Assembly (NCBI GenBank): GCA_050954505.1
Contig: JBPBPY010000525.1
Coordinates: 1 to 6,493 of the forward strand
From: JAQGMO01 sp050954505
GTDB taxonomy: Bacteria > Pseudomonadota > Gammaproteobacteria > Burkholderiales > Burkholderiaceae_D
Reading direction: 5' to 3'
DNA length: 6,493 nucleotides
Below the pieces are notes generated by a model. The model saw only the letters and a list, made by a program, of their open reading frames with translations, had not been told where the DNA came from and did no database searches. Each line of letters opens with the position of its first letter. The stretch's first letter is position 1. Below, one piece after another: positions 5,502 through 6,493 of the stretch. A program made the translations under genes and the position numbers.

Positions 5502-6493
5502 CTACAGCAGTTTGTCGAGCGTGATGGGCAGGTGACGCACCCGCTTGCCGGTGGCGTTGAAGATTGCGTTGGCCACCGCAGCACCGACGCCGGTAATGCC
5601 GATCTCGCCAATGCCATGGGCGCCAAGCGGGCTGTGCGGATCGGGAATGTCGGTCCACATGACGTCGATTTTCGGCACATCGAGATGCACCGGCACATGG
5701 TATTCGGCCAGGGTCGGGTTCATGATGCGGCCGTTGCGCTCGTCGAACAAAGTCTCTTCCGTCAGCGCCAGGCCCAGACCCATGATGATGCCGCCACGGA
5801 ACTGGCTCGACGCCGTCTTGGCGTTGAGGATGCGGCCACAATCGTATGAACCGAGAAAGCGTGAGACACGGGTTTCGCCGGTGACTTCATTTACGCGCAC
5901 TTCACAAAACTGTGCACCGTAGGAATGCATCGAATATTTTTGCGCCTCCAGTGGCAGCGGCGCTTCGGCCTCCACCACAATCGACTGCCCCTCGGCGTGC
6001 TTGAGGATGTCGGCATAGGATTGCCAGACGCCGGCGTCGCCATGCTTGCCCAGGCCCCCTTCCCGGCCCTCCACCACCTCGCGCTTCAAGCCCTTGAGCG
6101 GCGACTCCTTGCCCACCATGTCAAGCAGCTTTTCGATCAAGGCGTCATTGGCCGCCATGATGGCAGCCGAGATCGAGGCGGTTTGCGACGAACCACCGGC
6201 CAGGGTGCCGGCTGGCAGCGTGGTGTCGCCGTATTCGAATGCCACGCGCTCGAACGGCAGTCCCAGGCGGGCGGCGATATGCTGCGCCTGCACGGTCGCG
6301 GTTCCCATGCCCATTTCATGACTGGCCATCTGTGCCACTGCATGGATCTTGCCGTGCTGGTCCATGTGCAGGCCCAGGCGCGCTGCACCACCAGGCATGC
6401 GCATGTAGGGATATGTCGCGGTGGCCACGCCCATGCCGATCAGCCATTCGCCATCACGATGCATGCCGGGCGTGGCCGAGCGCTTGTCCCAGC
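5502..6493 (-). CDS. Xanthine dehydrogenase/aldehyde oxidase-family molybdopterin-binding subunit, C-terminal part
   Basis: About 330 codons to a TAG at 5502-5504; the frame stays open to the right edge (WDKRSATPG upstream of the first internal Met), so the N-terminal half lies outside the window. Family landmarks are RDGEWLIGMGVATATYP, the molybdopterin-region segment SHEMGMGTATVQAQ (normally a DxGTG-like motif), AGGSSQTAS, SYDCGRILNAKTA, GGIIMGLGLALTEET and, near the end, GAHGIGEIGITGVG. The Glu encoded at 5604-5606 in GIGE is the expected catalytic base of molybdenum hydroxylases. The full protein would be the large Mo-cofactor subunit of a complex with FAD and 2Fe-2S subunits that oxidises aldehydes or N-heterocycles. 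The style is closest to three-subunit PaoABC/YagTSR-type enzymes, but the substrate cannot be inferred. Such enzymes may be periplasmic; the N-terminus that would show this is missing. It converges on the epimerase gene across 24 bp and has no evident link to polysaccharide synthesis. Confidence 0.92.
   Translation of the reverse strand, partial: WDKRSATPGMHRDGEWLIGMGVATATYPYMRMPGGAARLGLHMDQHGKIHAVAQMASHEMGMGTATVQAQHIAARLGLPFERVAFEYGDTTLPAGTLAGGSSQTASISAAIMAANDALIEKLLDMVGKESPLKGLKREVVEGREGGLGKHGDAGVWQSYADILKHAEGQSIVVEAEAPLPLEAQKYSMHSYGAQFCEVRVNEVTGETRVSRFLGSYDCGRILNAKTASSQFRGGIIMGLGLALTEETLFDERNGRIMNPTLAEYHVPVHLDVPKIDVMWTDIPDPHSPLGAHGIGEIGITGVGAAVANAIFNATGKRVRHLPITLDKLL

Overview
The window is GC-rich, densely packed bacterial DNA with short gene gaps. 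Codon use and protein style suggest a betaproteobacterium of the Burkholderiales, plausibly Oxalobacteraceae (Massilia/Duganella/Janthinobacterium type). That placement is inference; no rRNA or other taxonomic marker is present.

Layout. (1) Positions 1-2759, minus strand: three glycosyltransferase genes read leftwards. The first transcribed is a GT4 enzyme (2759-1581). It is followed, with a 4-bp GTGA overlap, by a second GT4 enzyme (1584-415). After a 55-bp gap comes a GT2 enzyme (359-1), which runs off the left edge. (2) Positions 2760-3090: a 331-bp divergent intergenic region, AT-rich towards its right end. It carries a plausible sigma70-like promoter for the rightward genes and several small repeats that could be operators. 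(3) Positions 3091-5477, plus strand: UDP-glucose 6-dehydrogenase and a UDP-glucuronate 4-epimerase-like SDR enzyme, overlapping by 4 bp (ATGA). (4) Positions 5478-5501: a very short convergent junction with a perfect 9-bp inverted repeat that begins in the end of the epimerase gene. (5) Positions 5502-6493, minus strand: the C-terminal part of a xanthine dehydrogenase/aldehyde oxidase-family molybdopterin-binding subunit, running off the right edge. It appears unrelated to the sugar genes.

How the genes fit together. The rightward pair would make uronic-acid donors (UDP-Glc to UDP-GlcA to UDP-GalA). The leftward genes would use nucleotide sugars to build a surface or exported polysaccharide repeat unit. 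This looks like one end of an exopolysaccharide, capsule or O-antigen locus. The convergent hairpin and the molybdenum hydroxylase gene mark the likely right border. No polymerase, flippase, chain-length regulator or initiating transferase is in view, so the polymer cannot be named.

No tRNA, rRNA, CRISPR array, insertion sequence or phage feature was seen, and no wholly new system. The least explained part is the repeat content of the divergent intergenic region.
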